A stretch of 64,000 nucleotides of DNA, from contig NC_092583.1 in NCBI RefSeq assembly GCF_037975245.1, forward strand, positions 9,137,764-9,201,763. Reading direction: 5' to 3'. Source of the DNA: Apostichopus japonicus. Lineage: Eukaryota > Echinodermata > Holothuroidea > Aspidochirotida > Stichopodidae. Shown one piece after another: positions 42,943-47,146 of this stretch (positions are counted from its first letter, which is position 1; each line of letters begins with the position of its first letter). Position numbers and translations under genes: made by a program. The notes beneath the pieces were generated by a model, which saw nothing but the letters and a program-made list of their open reading frames with translations, was not told where the DNA came from and did not search any database.

Positions 42943-43275
42943 TTAACAATTTCCTTTTCTTTAAACCTCACAGCCATCATCAAATCTTTTGATCAGCTAA
43001 AGCAGAACTTATCAGAAAATCTTGATGTAGACCATTCTACCCTGCTGGCAACTATTTTCCATATTCCCGAGGAAGGAATCTCTGATATCAAGAAGCACAA
43101 CAAACCAGGAACTATTTTGTTAGAGAAGCTGACCCAAAAATCATTGATATCTCCCACAAACATCACAACATTGGAAAATGCCCTAACAGAACAAGGAAAT
43201 GAAAAATGTGCGAAACTTGTCAGAGAATTCAGAAGTAAAAATCCTGTAGTTCAATCAACAATGTGCCCAGAATAA
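6394..43275 (+). CDS. Large death-fold scaffold: propeller, four DED-like domains, two ZU5-UPA modules
   Basis: Twenty coding exons join without a phase conflict: 6394-6410, 8614-9487, 14304-14574, 15270-15760, 16850-16987, 18695-18779, 23024-23347, 23907-24389, 24567-24793, 25239-25400, 35766-35918, 36646-36706, 37337-37653, 38006-38183, 38646-38969, 39843-40072, 40720-40863, 41661-41813, 42269-42329, 42974-43275. Total 4,995 nt, 1,664 residues plus stop. Domain order: beta-propeller-like (about 15-297), DED-like 1 (298-385), coiled coil (390-597), DED-like 2 (626-720), ZU5 1 (about 785-870), UPA 1 (895-1024 region), DED-like 3 (1096-1190), ZU5 2 (1270-1366), UPA 2 (1369-1490 region), DED-like 4 (1565-1660). 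No signal peptide or membrane segment is seen, so it is probably cytosolic. ZU5-UPA next to a death-fold domain is known from UNC5 and PIDD, where it controls self-association. A role in apoptosis or innate immunity is inferred. It could be two genes if a start near 35-37 kb were used, but phase continuity argues for one. Confidence 0.75.
6411..8613 (+). other. Intron 1 of the death-fold gene
   Basis: AT-rich. An 87-codon open frame (7947-8210) has no recognisable features and no supported exon signals. I see no repeats of note. Confidence 0.4.
8614..9487 (+). CDS. Exon 2: beta-propeller-like domain with GGHSSIS repeats
   Basis: A single 874-nt exon from acceptor CACACACACACAG to donor GTAAGT. 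The roughly 290 residues show repeated short beta-strand patterns of the NHL/YVTN kind: hydrophobic triplets such as [36 protein letters not shown] and NRLFVVT, spaced about 40-45 residues apart, giving six or so blades. Near residue 230-255 a 21-bp tandem repeat encodes four copies of a GGHSSIS-like unit in what is probably a surface loop. No NLR, TRIM or RING segment accompanies it. Such propellers usually bind protein or ligand; the target is unknown. Confidence 0.75.
9750..10870 (+). repeat. Satellite of about 212-bp units (five to six copies)
   Basis: The phrase TTCTTATTTTCTGAGCTTAC recurs with small changes at about 9762, 9975, 10187, 10400, 10612 and 10827, a period of 212-215 bp. Each unit also carries GTGAATGCGGAATTTT, a GAGATCAAAATGGTGGAAAA block and GGCCATTGGATGCTTGTTGC. 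The copies are diverged by indels and substitutions. It lies within intron 2. Confidence 0.85.
11790..13180 (+). repeat. AGGTCA-rich composite repeat: head, (GT)n, seven 144-bp units
   Basis: A head block (about 11790-11850, containing TTTGAATTTATGATGG) leads to GT-rich sequence (about 11838 and 12042-12058), then CTTGTAAACATGATATCTCAA. After that come units marked by GACCTCATATTTAGTGTGTAG at about 12188, 12340, 12482, 12627, 12770, 12912 and 13056 (period 142-152). Units carry GGTCAAAGGTCATTTGGGGTCACC. A perfect AGGTCA-A-AGGTCA direct repeat is at 12974-12986. Same architecture near 18.0, 22.0 and 26.4 kb. Confidence 0.85.
13300..14303 (+). other. Remainder of intron 2
   Basis: No repeats or exons recognised. 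The antisense frame at 13982-14212 shows no domain and is ignored. Confidence 0.4.
14304..14574 (+). CDS. Exon 3: DED-like domain 1
   Basis: Acceptor TTTTTGTTATAG, donor G|GTATGT, starts phase 0 and ends phase 1. The roughly 85-residue peptide follows the death effector domain layout: [20 protein letters not shown] corresponds to helices 1-2 with an acidic/charged patch, DYFEVPAKK to the short helix 3 region, and [20 protein letters not shown] plus [20 protein letters not shown] to helices 4-6. The usual RxDL motif of helix 6 is not kept. Alternatives are another death-fold subfamily. Position directly after the propeller suggests a signalling arm. Confidence 0.65.
15270..15760 (+). CDS. Exon 4: coiled coil made of 14-residue repeats
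   Basis: Acceptor TTTGTTTCAG, donor GTAAGA, phase 1 in and phase 0 out, 163 codons. From about 15360 the exon is a 42-bp tandem repeat, about nine units, each coding a 14-residue, two-heptad block of the type [14 protein letters not shown]. Leucine falls at heptad a/d positions and the rest is very charged (E, R, Q, K), the signature of a long parallel coiled coil. The regular period implies expansion by unequal exchange, so copy number may vary between individuals. The antisense cysteine-rich frames over this exon are shadows. Confidence 0.85.
15761..16849 (+). other. Intron 4, with an isolated DR1 site
   Basis: AGGTCA-A-AGGTCA occurs at 16075-16087 outside any array, within a short diverged piece of the AGGTCA repeat. 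Nothing else is recognised. Confidence 0.5.
16850..16987 (+). CDS. Exon 5: end of coiled coil
   Basis: Acceptor TTTACATTACAG, donor GTAATG, 46 codons, phase 0 both sides. The peptide (starting [20 protein letters not shown]) continues the heptad pattern without the tandem DNA repeat of the preceding exon, ending with glutamine-rich residues. Confidence 0.7.
17000..17620. repeat. Degenerate CTACGGG/GTTACAG motif block
   Basis: Unlike the surrounding AT-rich intron, this block is sprinkled with ACGGGTTG, CTACGGG, GTTACAG and GCTACAGAT words at irregular 15-40 bp spacing (for example near 17056, 17112, 17131, 17178, 17200, 17410, 17490 and 17514). It looks like an old short-period tandem repeat or foldback element that has decayed. 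No open frame supports coding. Confidence 0.45.
18000..18620 (+). repeat. AGGTCA composite repeat, short copy
   Basis: A head GCAGTCAAGTTGGCTTGTGC, then (GT)n, then CAATTGTAAACACATTATCTCAA and about three degraded units with GTCAAAGGTCATTTGGGGTCA (near 18460). Same order and strand as the 11.8-13.2 kb copy. It lies in intron 5. Confidence 0.7.
18695..18779 (+). CDS. Exon 6: short acidic linker
   Basis: Acceptor TTTATTTGCAG, donor GTAAGA, 85 nt, phase 0 to phase 1. Encodes about 28 acidic and serine-rich residues ([13 protein letters not shown]). It joins the coiled coil to the second DED-like domain. Confidence 0.6.
18900..19990. mobile_element. Probable decayed DNA transposon
   Basis: Sequence differs in composition from the intron around it. 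It ends at about 19982 with GCTCCGCCACTG, that is, CAGTGGCGGAGC on the other strand, resembling hAT-type termini (CAGTGGCGGA...). A left region near 18970-19030 has GGAGCGCC/GGCGCGGAGC words. No transposase frame is seen and boundaries are not certain. Confidence 0.35.
20360..20580. repeat. (TA)n tract with a three-fold palindrome
   Basis: A 22-bp word beginning ACAGTATATCTTTATATTGC lies at 20421-20442; its exact reverse complement is at 20457-20478 and a third, forward copy begins near 20516, all set in (TA)n. The DNA could extrude large cruciforms. The YIYIYI open frames here are meaningless. Confidence 0.85.
20591..21548 (-). mobile_element. Solo LTR of an LTR retrotransposon
   Basis: Read on the minus strand, the element starts TGTCAC and ends GTAACA (TG...CA borders, with inverted TGTYAC/GTRACA ends). 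It contains a TATAAAA-type box (plus-strand TTTTATAC near 21325) about a third of the way in and an A-rich polyadenylation-like stretch (ATTAAAA) near the 3' side. No gag-pol sequence adjoins either end, so this is a solo LTR, about 958 bp. I could not see a clear target duplication. Family (Ty3/Gypsy or BEL/Pao) is undecided. Confidence 0.5.
21970..22720 (+). repeat. AGGTCA composite repeat, third copy
   Basis: The head around 21975-22025 (TTTGCATTTATGATGGTGTA) matches the head at 11.8 kb, followed by (GT)n, then GCTTGTTAACACAATATCTC and units with GGTGGAGGTCAAAAGTCATT, AGGTCAATGGTCA and CACATTTAGTACAAGAAGCC. Plus strand, intron 6. Confidence 0.75.
23024..23347 (+). CDS. Exon 7: DED-like domain 2
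   Basis: Acceptor after a long T tract (TTTACATTTCAG), donor GTAAGA, phase 1 both sides, 108 codons. The peptide contains [20 protein letters not shown] followed by [20 protein letters not shown] and a basic helix, a six-helix pattern typical of death-fold domains (aliphatic helix 2, proline-containing turn, then helix 4-5 with the L..F....ii..dv..L spacing). It resembles DED-like domains 3 and 4 of the same protein. It is followed by a proline/acid linker. Confidence 0.65.
23907..24389 (+). CDS. Exon 8: acidic linker and ZU5 domain 1
   Basis: Acceptor TTATTTTTAG, donor GTAAAA, 161 codons, phase 1 both sides. The first 50 residues are highly charged. From about residue 785 comes a ZU5 domain: [20 protein letters not shown], then [20 protein letters not shown] and TIPHSAI, the standard GG.l...gv.l.iP.gAl, lsP.v..gP.gl.f..pv.l.iPh.a pattern known from UNC5, PIDD, ZO-1 and ankyrins. 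No FxS autoproteolysis triplet of the PIDD type is obvious in this exon. Confidence 0.9.
24567..24793 (+). CDS. Exon 9: UPA domain 1
   Basis: Acceptor TTACTTATCATAG, donor GTGAGG, phase 1 in and phase 0 out. Encodes [10 protein letters not shown]..., a beta-rich segment with [15 protein letters not shown] and [10 protein letters not shown], matching the UPA domain that follows ZU5 in UNC5, PIDD and ankyrin (W/xxD, then a hydrophobic strand that ends in ..V.v., then r..v.pf). It would pack on ZU5 domain 1. Confidence 0.75.
25239..25400 (+). CDS. Exon 10: continuation of UPA region 1
   Basis: Acceptor TTATGTTTTAG, donor GTTTGT, 54 codons, phase 0 both sides. It encodes a polar segment ([20 protein letters not shown]...) that continues UPA. 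It is the counterpart of exon 17 in the second module. Confidence 0.65.
26395..27714 (+). repeat. AGGTCA composite repeat with about 650-bp higher-order units
   Basis: After a (GT)n head (26430-26455) there are two large copies of a unit beginning AATAACTCCCA (about 26620 and 27276) and containing ACTTGAGAACGAA, CATCTGGGTGACCCTTGACC and AAGGTACCTTCTGATC. A third unit starts at about 27674 and is cut at 27714. AGGTCA half-sites are frequent; three occur in a row at 27079-27099. Confidence 0.8.
27715..28324 (-). mobile_element. Left part of a nested insertion with terminal palindrome
   Basis: It begins AGCTCATACC at the point where the satellite unit is interrupted. CTCATACCAGC (27717-27727), AT, GCTGGTGTGAG (27730-27740) form a near-perfect palindrome. 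On the minus strand this reads hairpin followed by CTAA, the layout of a Helitron 3' end (hairpin plus CTRR), so a Helitron in minus orientation is one reading. Two internal units of about 300 bp (around 27790 and 28090) share ACAGTGT..TGAAACTTGG words. The rest of this element lies at 34455-35034. Confidence 0.45.
28344..28437 (+). repeat. DIRS left inverted terminal repeat
   Basis: The sequence from CTCACCTCATATAACC to CTTCCGTAATT is the reverse complement of 34321-34414. The outermost 19 bp (28325-28343) are not shared with the right end but recur, complemented, in the internal complementary region. Confidence 0.9.
29057..29698 (+). CDS. DIRS ORF1, gag-like N-terminal part
   Basis: 213 codons. 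The N-terminus has three CxxC-type pairs within 45 residues ([27 protein letters not shown]), a zinc-binding look, and the C-terminus is rich in serine-arginine dipeptides. The frame ends with TGA at 29696-29698, but similar basic sequence continues in the same frame to another stop at 29744-29746, then picks up in a different frame before 29893. ORF1 has therefore probably been split by stop mutations and a frameshift. No upstream initiation signal was judged. Confidence 0.75.
   Translation: MENCRSCKQFRPFKARDKHDLCPKCRPCGSKQTCSICQDWAQERWDLIGTWLADKAVEKRKKAASSRQGKKKPPANREAHAAIRDGISPKHGGTEGAIGDGSNPPQERVSIRDGANSRAASAQPRPRPQEGPSTSGHVESRSPRRQAVADLLTSTPGSWDHNRRDFSGFSPESTERRQSRSRSRTHSRERHRRPRRRSRSGSSPSSSSGHSSG
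29893..31545 (+). CDS. DIRS gag C-terminus joined to reverse transcriptase N-terminus
   Basis: 550 codons open. The first 370 residues are gag-like (helical, ending in arginine/glycine/glutamine-rich sequence). Then comes the RT fingers and palm: [20 protein letters not shown] and [12 protein letters not shown] (motif A aspartate), and [14 protein letters not shown] (motif B). The frame is lost about 31530-31545, where a run of T seems one base short; the RT sequence goes on in the next frame. The listed start is the first ATG, and the frame is open upstream of it. Confidence 0.85.
   Translation: MDPWDDVSSRTDDALSIAASARLLSGDSEADDEEPLRGTEISAEAFKKATAVLRRVLGFEERVDARAHEGPASKLTLNAAAQKPRASIPVDVECRERFEAVAQAKRWTAFQRSAHRTFHVGDEDWESLFTPPHIPPQVKERLRSAGALDGKDKFREKGAQTLESSLFDVDRASRAGMKYTSALLLFAELLNRSFQQAQASGISRKDTAAIIALLGPVSRMVLDQFARVSVKATLTRRDLVLNSLNWSSRSTADGFRNLPILGCDLFGGKFDEKLREEAERMKSLREADEHMSRSASSSRPRYDSRQGSRLKQPRSSYSQSRGAPRTQQQSAPSRPEHRPYRQQYRGSRGRGKRPYGCPPHRNAQGQGGGRLRVFGAHWEEIDPGAWVLDVVKGGYKIEFSSTPPQYGLLTATPVPEIPEKRAALEDEINSLLKKGAITRVTAANADGPLFRSSFFLTPKKNGTWRPIVNLRPLNRRFIRPERFRMETLTSILHLLRPGMWASSVDLKHAYLHIPIRSEDQRFLAFRYKAIDYRFTSLPFGLSTAPRVSPG
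31530..32585 (+). CDS. DIRS reverse transcriptase C-terminus and RNase H
   Basis: The continuation of RT in another frame (open from 31281, but RT-related only from about 31530). [11 protein letters not shown] is the catalytic YxDD motif [40 protein letters not shown] and [14 protein letters not shown] are the D-E-D-D motifs of RNase H. The frame is lost again about 32540-32585; the sequence that usually follows in DIRS elements (VDMFAT...) continues in a third frame. Confidence 0.9.
   Translation, partial: GFTRVTRAVLAHLRRNGVMVFAYLDDWLVLSNSQQGALASTNATVSLLTRLGWLINIEKSNLVPAQSIIYLGARLDLARGMVYPTAERTASLVATAREILGNRNTPALTWQRLLGKRASFTELLDLCRLRMRPLQRHHLKHYAPDRSSAATPMPLSTGLRPFLTWWAESDRIAAGRPFRNPAPTTSITTDASLSGWGAVWGTHTVAGEWAEPERGLHINILETEAVLRAVRHWATHLTGHTVTVRSDNTTTVAYINRQGGIRSLALLRRTWDLLVLCDSLRIGLRASHLAGKDNILADALSRGYLDNGEWDLSRTWSDHVFHLFGRPSVDMFATAKNAPDTTTHRPGRPTP
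32449..33876 (+). CDS. DIRS tyrosine recombinase
   Basis: 475 codons open; real homology probably starts about 32790 and overlaps the preceding frame. The N-terminal helical core-binding part includes [19 protein letters not shown] and [17 protein letters not shown]. The catalytic part shows the expected R ([12 protein letters not shown]), HxxR (RAHDVRGHA), W ([10 protein letters not shown]) and the tyrosine nucleophile (ACYL) close to the C-terminus. The frame is intact to the stop at 33874-33876, immediately before the internal complementary region. This is the best-preserved gene of the element. Confidence 0.93.
   Translation: MGNGISPERGPTTYFTCSAGRPSTCLRRPRTLQIPRPTGLEDRRPSRLMGGPLHVRLSPTGITPQSSHDVSGRGSGHAFDRTLLAQSSMVPTHHRDAGGPTIQIPAGRQAPLPTERPNNPPRHHEPPSSCVETLRLSLQTAGFPPEVADIAVDARRQSTIKTYDSRLHRYYVWAGDNAVDPVEASVDQVAAFLLELFREGKQISTIRNYRSAIAAVHSGFSDGSSVGTNPVLRQVLMGMFHRRPSRRRLAPSWALHEVPTTLAGSPYEPLHNAPLDKLTHKTLFLIAAASARRRSCLHALTLQRGFKRFEPGGVRLIPDPHFLPKNQSVTFTPNEIFLPSLSQASSIAEDKRWCPVRALKWYIERTKQLRTSDRLFILPRSPYTPASKDTISRWMADLIRAHTQPGEPVRAHDVRGHATSRAWFRGVPLEDIMKAAAWKTPSSFVACYLTNTPATEGDFARAALGPPPARSSTHR
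32560..33007 (+). CDS. DIRS region after RNase H (possible methyltransferase-like domain)
   Basis: Only the last 150 codons or so of the long frame 31508-33007 make sense: [16 protein letters not shown] and [20 protein letters not shown] are conserved in DIRS elements after RNase H, where a Dam-like methyltransferase domain is sometimes annotated. I cannot confirm the methyltransferase fold. The upstream part of that open frame is a shadow of RT. Confidence 0.6.
33892..33988 (+). repeat. DIRS internal complementary region
   Basis: 33892-33934 is complementary to 28325-28367 and 33935-33988 is complementary to 34401-34454, so the two element ends lie side by side here. This fixes both outer borders of the element to the base. 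Confidence 0.92.
34321..34414 (+). repeat. DIRS right inverted terminal repeat
   Basis: Reverse complement of 28344-28437. It is followed by 40 bp of right-end-specific sequence to 34454. Confidence 0.9.
34455..35034. mobile_element. Right part of the nested insertion
   Basis: Non-coding. GGTATGAGCT at 35004-35013 is the reverse complement of AGCTCATACC at the left border (27715-27724). The interrupted satellite resumes at TTTTGGACAAGTTG (35035). A G homopolymer lies at about 34891-34899. Confidence 0.45.
35035..35480 (+). repeat. AGGTCA composite repeat resuming after the insertion
   Basis: Satellite words GGTATAGGGGAATATTTTC, ATGTGATCCAAGGTCATC and AATGCCAAGGTGTGACACGG continue the unit cut at 27714, then degrade towards exon 11. 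Confidence 0.75.
35766..35918 (+). CDS. Exon 11: 51-residue beta-rich segment, module 1
   Basis: Acceptor CTTTATCCATTAG, donor GTGAGT, 153 nt, phase 0 both sides. No named domain. It has the same length and phase as exon 18 and a similar hydrophobic pattern ([20 protein letters not shown] against [20 protein letters not shown]), so the two are duplicates. Confidence 0.7.
36646..36706 (+). CDS. Exon 12: 20-residue linker, module 1
   Basis: Acceptor GTTTTTCTTCAG, donor GTAAGT, 61 nt, phase 0 to 1. Equal in length and phase to exon 19 ([11 protein letters not shown] against [11 protein letters not shown]). It leads into the third DED-like domain. Confidence 0.65.
37337..37653 (+). CDS. Exon 13: DED-like domain 3
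   Basis: Acceptor TCTCACTTCAG, donor ATA|GTATGC, phase 1 in and 0 out. The peptide has a six-helix death-fold pattern: [78 protein letters not shown]. The G-x-L-M-x-x-L-x-E-R-x-L-I pattern is like helix 4-5 of DEDs. A lysine-rich tail follows ([15 protein letters not shown]). An in-frame stop lies 13-21 nt past the donor, so intron retention would give a truncated protein. Confidence 0.7.
38006..38183 (+). CDS. Exon 14: basic linker of unknown fold
   Basis: Acceptor ATTATTCCTTCAG, donor GTAAAG, 59 codons, phase 0 to 1. Contains [20 protein letters not shown] and a leucine/lysine-rich helix. No domain recognised. Confidence 0.6.
38646..38969 (+). CDS. Exon 15: ZU5 domain 2
   Basis: Acceptor TTTTCTCCTCCAG, donor GTATGT, phase 1 both sides. 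[20 protein letters not shown], then [20 protein letters not shown] and TLIIPHCAL reproduce the ZU5 pattern of exon 8 strand by strand. Divergence from ZU5 domain 1 is large, so the duplication is old. Confidence 0.9.
39843..40072 (+). CDS. Exon 16: UPA domain 2
   Basis: Acceptor TTTACTTCAG, donor GTAAGT, 230 nt (exon 9 is 227), phase 1 in and 0 out. [20 protein letters not shown] and [20 protein letters not shown] align with UPA domain 1. Confidence 0.75.
40720..40863 (+). CDS. Exon 17: continuation of UPA region 2
   Basis: Acceptor TATTAATAG, donor GTTAGT, 48 codons, phase 0. Counterpart of exon 10. It includes [20 protein letters not shown] and a serine/proline-rich end. Confidence 0.6.
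41440..41612 (-). mobile_element. tRNA-derived SINE-like repeat
   Basis: On the minus strand it starts near 41605 with TTGGTCAAGTTGTTAGGGC (A-box-like), then GCAGGTCCCAGT (weak B box), followed by GGCCTTAGGCAAGGGAAATA and CATCCCGGTGTAAACATTGG, words that resemble a conserved central domain of several metazoan SINEs (general knowledge). It lies in intron 17. Confidence 0.5.
41661..41813 (+). CDS. Exon 18: 51-residue segment, module 2
   Basis: Acceptor TTCTCTCTTAAAG, donor GTAACT, 153 nt, phase 0. Duplicate of exon 11 (same length, phase and hydrophobic pattern). Confidence 0.7.
42269..42329 (+). CDS. Exon 19: 20-residue linker, module 2
   Basis: Acceptor TTTGTCTTCACAG, donor GTGAGT, 61 nt, phase 0 to 1. 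Duplicate of exon 12. Confidence 0.65.
42785..42939. repeat. (TA)n microsatellite just upstream of exon 20
   Basis: About 155 bp of nearly pure TA, ending 34 bp before the exon 20 acceptor at 42973. The long YIYIYI frames through it are artefacts. Confidence 0.95.
42974..43275 (+). CDS. Exon 20: DED-like domain 4 and stop codon
   Basis: Acceptor TTAAACCTCACAG; the frame runs to TAA at 43273-43275. Pattern: [80 protein letters not shown], six predicted helices with the helix 4-5 spacing of DEDs (LL.KL...lisp.ni..Le.aL...g). The helix 6 RxDL motif is replaced by EKCAKL. A short polar tail follows. The C-terminal position matches the death domain in UNC5 and PIDD. Confidence 0.75.
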
Positions 43276-44184
43276 TGACTGAATTCATAATGTGGTTCAT
43301 TGTAACCAAATATTGATGAATACGAACATCATATCACCATTAGTGATGTACCCAGGAATTAATTCACTTAAAAGCGGGGGGGGGGGGGGAGTTGGTGAGA
43401 CATTTGTACAAACCGTTATTTACAGTCAGAGCTCATAAAACAGGACTATAAGTGTAATTACACCTGTAAGAGTTACATGAAATATTCTCCTCTCCTTCCT
43501 AACACTGTTATGTATGTATATGCTCTATTTGACCAAGTCCATATTGGTATACTTATACCTTTAATACCATAAAATGTTAAATCGTTCAATATCAGAATAA
43601 TAGTAACTTTGACAGAGTTTGAATATGGAAGGTGCATTGTTTTTAGAATATCTAACAGTTTTGTTTGATGAAGATGGGTTGAGGTCAACGTGACAAATTT
43701 TGTAAACATGGTGTCTTAAGAAATGCAAAAAATTGCCAATCTTCTAGACACCTTATACAGATTTCTCTGTCATTTGATAACGTTGGATAACATTTCGCAC
43801 CTGGACTGATGTCTGTACTGATGTTTAGCATGTTACTTAAAGATGATGTTCAGTAAATCCCATCAAGATTGTCCTGAAAAGTATATTCCGGTGGCTCAAA
43901 CCATTCTTAGATATCTACTGCTTCCTTTGGCCAAACCACATCCGAATAGCCTTATTTTTGTGGAAAGTTATGAATTTATTAAATTTGATCATAGTAAGTT
44001 GTGGATGCATCTTTCATTAACATAATGAATGGTATCATGGTAATTGATCTGAAAGTGTTTCTGTTTTTCTTCATAGTATCTATATCATGTTTGTATAGAG
44101 GTATACAAATCTTGAAGAAAATCTGAGAACTGATGAACTATCTGGCTCTCAAGGAAATGTACATATTCACTTCATATTATTGAC

Positions 44185-44190
44185 AATAAA
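44185..44190 (+). terminator. Possible polyadenylation signal of the death-fold gene
   Basis: AATAAA about 910 bp after the stop codon; no nearer AATAAA is seen. The 60-codon frame at 43843-44025 in this 3' region is treated as chance. Confidence 0.4.
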
Positions 44191-44653
44191 GATACAAACT
44201 AAGTAATCATTGATTATTCCTATATATAATTGGTATTACCTCTAAGTTTGAGGTTGATGGGAGGGGGACTATGCCAATACCAAATGTATCTCTGGATAAT
44301 GTGGAGGCGACAGATTCAAAATACTTTACAACAGACCTCTTAATACTCATTTAAGTACATAGATCAAATGGTTCTCATGAAGACCTTGATTAGAGGTTTT
44401 TCTTTAGCATGCCTATTCGTTCATGACCCTTTTGGAAAAAAAACACAACCCTTGCTGACGTATATACCTTTGTGGAAACAGATGTTTTTTTCTTTGCATT
44501 CCTGTAGACAGGTTGGCAAACATTAACTCCTAAACATGTATCAAGTAACTCTTCTATTCATTTATTATTGGTGCTCGTTGCGTAACCCGACAAGCGGGAC
44601 CTCAACCTGGCAACGACAATCTTCGCTTTCCTTTCAATGCGATGTTTTGTGTG

Positions 44654-45146
44654 CCTTGGTGATTTAAAGTATTTTTAAGAATGAATATTGATATTTATTA
44701 CATGTTCATCCTTGATTATTGATATCTTCAACTTGTTTGTGACATAGTTAAACACAGCTAGGACATGTATATAGAACATGTATATTGAGAATAAAATTAA
44801 CCTTCGCATGTTGCTGTTTTGTGATTATTTTTATGTAAACCGGACGGCCGTAGCCTGTTTTCGGGGAGTGGGGGTTGGATGTAGGGGAAGCTGTCCCCCT
44901 TGGTGATTAAAAGTATTTTTAAGAATAAATATTGATAACTATTACATGTTCATCCTTGATTATTGATATCTTCGACTTGTTTGTGACATAGTTGAACACA
45001 GCCAGGACATGTATATAGAACATGTATACAGAGAATAAATTTAATCTTTGCATGTTGCTGTTTTGTGATTATTTTTATGTAAACCGGACGGCCGTAGCCT
45101 GCTTGCGGGGAGTGGGGGTTGGACGTATAGGGGAAGCTGTCCCCCT
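44654..45146 (+). repeat. Tandem duplication, two units of about 245 bp
   Basis: Unit 1 (44654-44897) and unit 2 (44898-45146) both run CCTTGGTGATT...GTATTTTTAAGAAT...TGTATATAGAACATGTATA...ACCGGACGGCCGTAGCCTG...GGAAGCTGTCCCCC. They differ at only a small share of positions, so this is a recent duplication. Not coding. Confidence 0.9.
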
Positions 45147-45536
45147 GTGATTTCCACTTCCTAAATGGGAAACACCCCTTACAATATCGTTCATTAGCTT
45201 TACAAAATCACACTTCATTTCATTTTCCGATTAAAAATTAAAATTTGAAGTCATAAAATGTTTTCGTTGAGTTTTACACATGACTAATACTAATAAGAAA
45301 AGAGCGTCGGAGTGGGGTGGGGTGAGGAGGTATTGAAATCTGCATCGTATCATTAATGTTGAAGGAAAACTGTGGTGGTACAGGCGGCCTGGGCACAGGG
45401 TTCTGTCACCCCTCCCCTCGTACAAACTTCTGCCCCCCACATGTATATGTTATATATATCTCTCTCTCTAATGGTGATCTGCCTTAAGACAGGTCCTTCA
45501 CCAAACACAAAATCATAAGAACCGCCCTTCTGCATT

Positions 45537-46376
45537 CCTCTACATAGTGAAATAATTTCTGCCATCTCTGATATCATGCATCAACATTACTCTCTTTCTC
45601 CCTCTTGGTCGCTTCCCGTTCATTCTTCCTTCAAGCACATCTTTCAGTAGTCCGTCATGTCTCAAGATGTGCCCAATCCACCTTTTCTTTCTCAGCTTAA
45701 TAGTTTCTCCCAGCCTGCGGACCTCACCAACCCTCTGTAGAACTTCCTCATTTGTGACACTGTCTGACCACTTTATGTTCTCAGACTTTCTCCATAGCCA
45801 CATCTCCAATGCGTCTATTCTTTTTCTGTCCTCTTTCCTTAGTGTCCAGGTTTCTGAGCCATACAGGAATACACCCCACACAAAACATTTCATTAGTCTC
45901 TTCTTTAATTGTAACTCAAGACTAGCAGTAAAAAGAGAGTTGTGTGGTTTGAAAGTTTCCTTGGCCATTGCCACTCTTGCTCTGATTTCGGTTTCACAAT
46001 TTACATCTTCCGCCAGTAGACTACCAAGATATTTGAAGTGTCTGACCTGTTCAAGTTCCTTCCCCTCTATCTCTATATGAACTCTCTTTTGTTCCCTTCC
46101 AATCTTCATGACTTTCGTTTTCTTGATGTTAATCCTCATCCCATACTGGTTGAAAACTCTGTTGGTATTCTCCATCATACGTTGAAGTCCAGCCTCCGCG
46201 CTTGCTAACATTGCCTGGTCATCTGCAAAACGTACCGACTTTATCCATTGTCCTCCAACTTGTATTCCTTCTTGAATTTCATCAAGTGCGTCAGTTATGA
46301 TGGCTTCTGCGTAGATTGTTAATAGGACTGGAGACATAAGACATCCTTGTCTCACTCTTCTCCCTATTGTGGCTGA
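45537..46376 (-). pseudogene. LINE reverse transcriptase fragment (C-terminal half)
   Basis: 271 codons open on the minus strand. RQGCLMSPVLLTIYAEAII is RT motif B and VRFADDQAMLA is motif C with the FADD catalytic pair. Then come the thumb and the C-terminal LYGSETWTLRKEDRKRIDAL and RWIGHILRHDGLL region that is typical of RTE/jockey-group endonuclease-reverse transcriptase LINEs. The N-terminal endonuclease and RT fingers are missing: the fragment stops at a (TA)n tract (46388-46436). It is a different family from the LINE at 0.5-1.3 kb. Confidence 0.88.
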
Positions 46377-46385
46377 TATATATGA

Positions 46386-46438
<53 letters not shown>

Positions 46439-47146
46439 ATACGGGATACCGTTAACCTTCACCACTTCTACCCGTCGCTTGCACTCCTTATACTCGTGTA
46501 CAATTTCAACTCCTACATCCTTGTCTCAACCAGCAGTAACCAGTTGTTACGTCATTTGTCTTATTGTTTCGCAAAACAACTATATAATCCTAGGGAGGTT
46601 TAGGATTTAAATGCCCTAATAAGATTAATCCAGAAATCCCCTTAAAGTAGTATTTGTTTTCTGCAGAAGAGCTTCTTTAGCCATTAGCATCCAACCACAC
46701 ACCTGTTGTTGTCCCACGCCGTATATATTGACGTGGTAAATGTCTCGTATGTGTCCTGACATTTTCTTATCGCAGCATTTTCAATCTAGTATTTTCCAAA
46801 GATGGACTGCTTTACTATGTAGTTACTTATGACCAAAGCTATCCACAATTTCCAAAAGAAAATACTTCTTTTGTACATAAATCGGATTTCCTTCATTTCA
46901 TATTGTATTCGAAATTTCCTTATGTAACCAGATGTTTGGGTGCCGCCATTACTCATATCATCTCGCTAAAGAATCTTTAACATAGTCCAGTGACAGTCCA
47001 TATTGGCAGTTCACTCTCCTCTGTTGCAGTCCGTCATAGTTCCGTGTCTTTGCAGTGGGACCCGAATACCCCTTCCCCCAATGACATAACAGACTGCGTC
47101 GTGCAAATTCTAAACGTGAAGTTTAACATCGAGTAATTCTAAATAT

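Noticed and set aside
42589..43275. 228-codon open frame including a long YIYIY segment
   Set aside because: Only its end (42974-43275) is real, as exon 20; the front part is intron and microsatellite.
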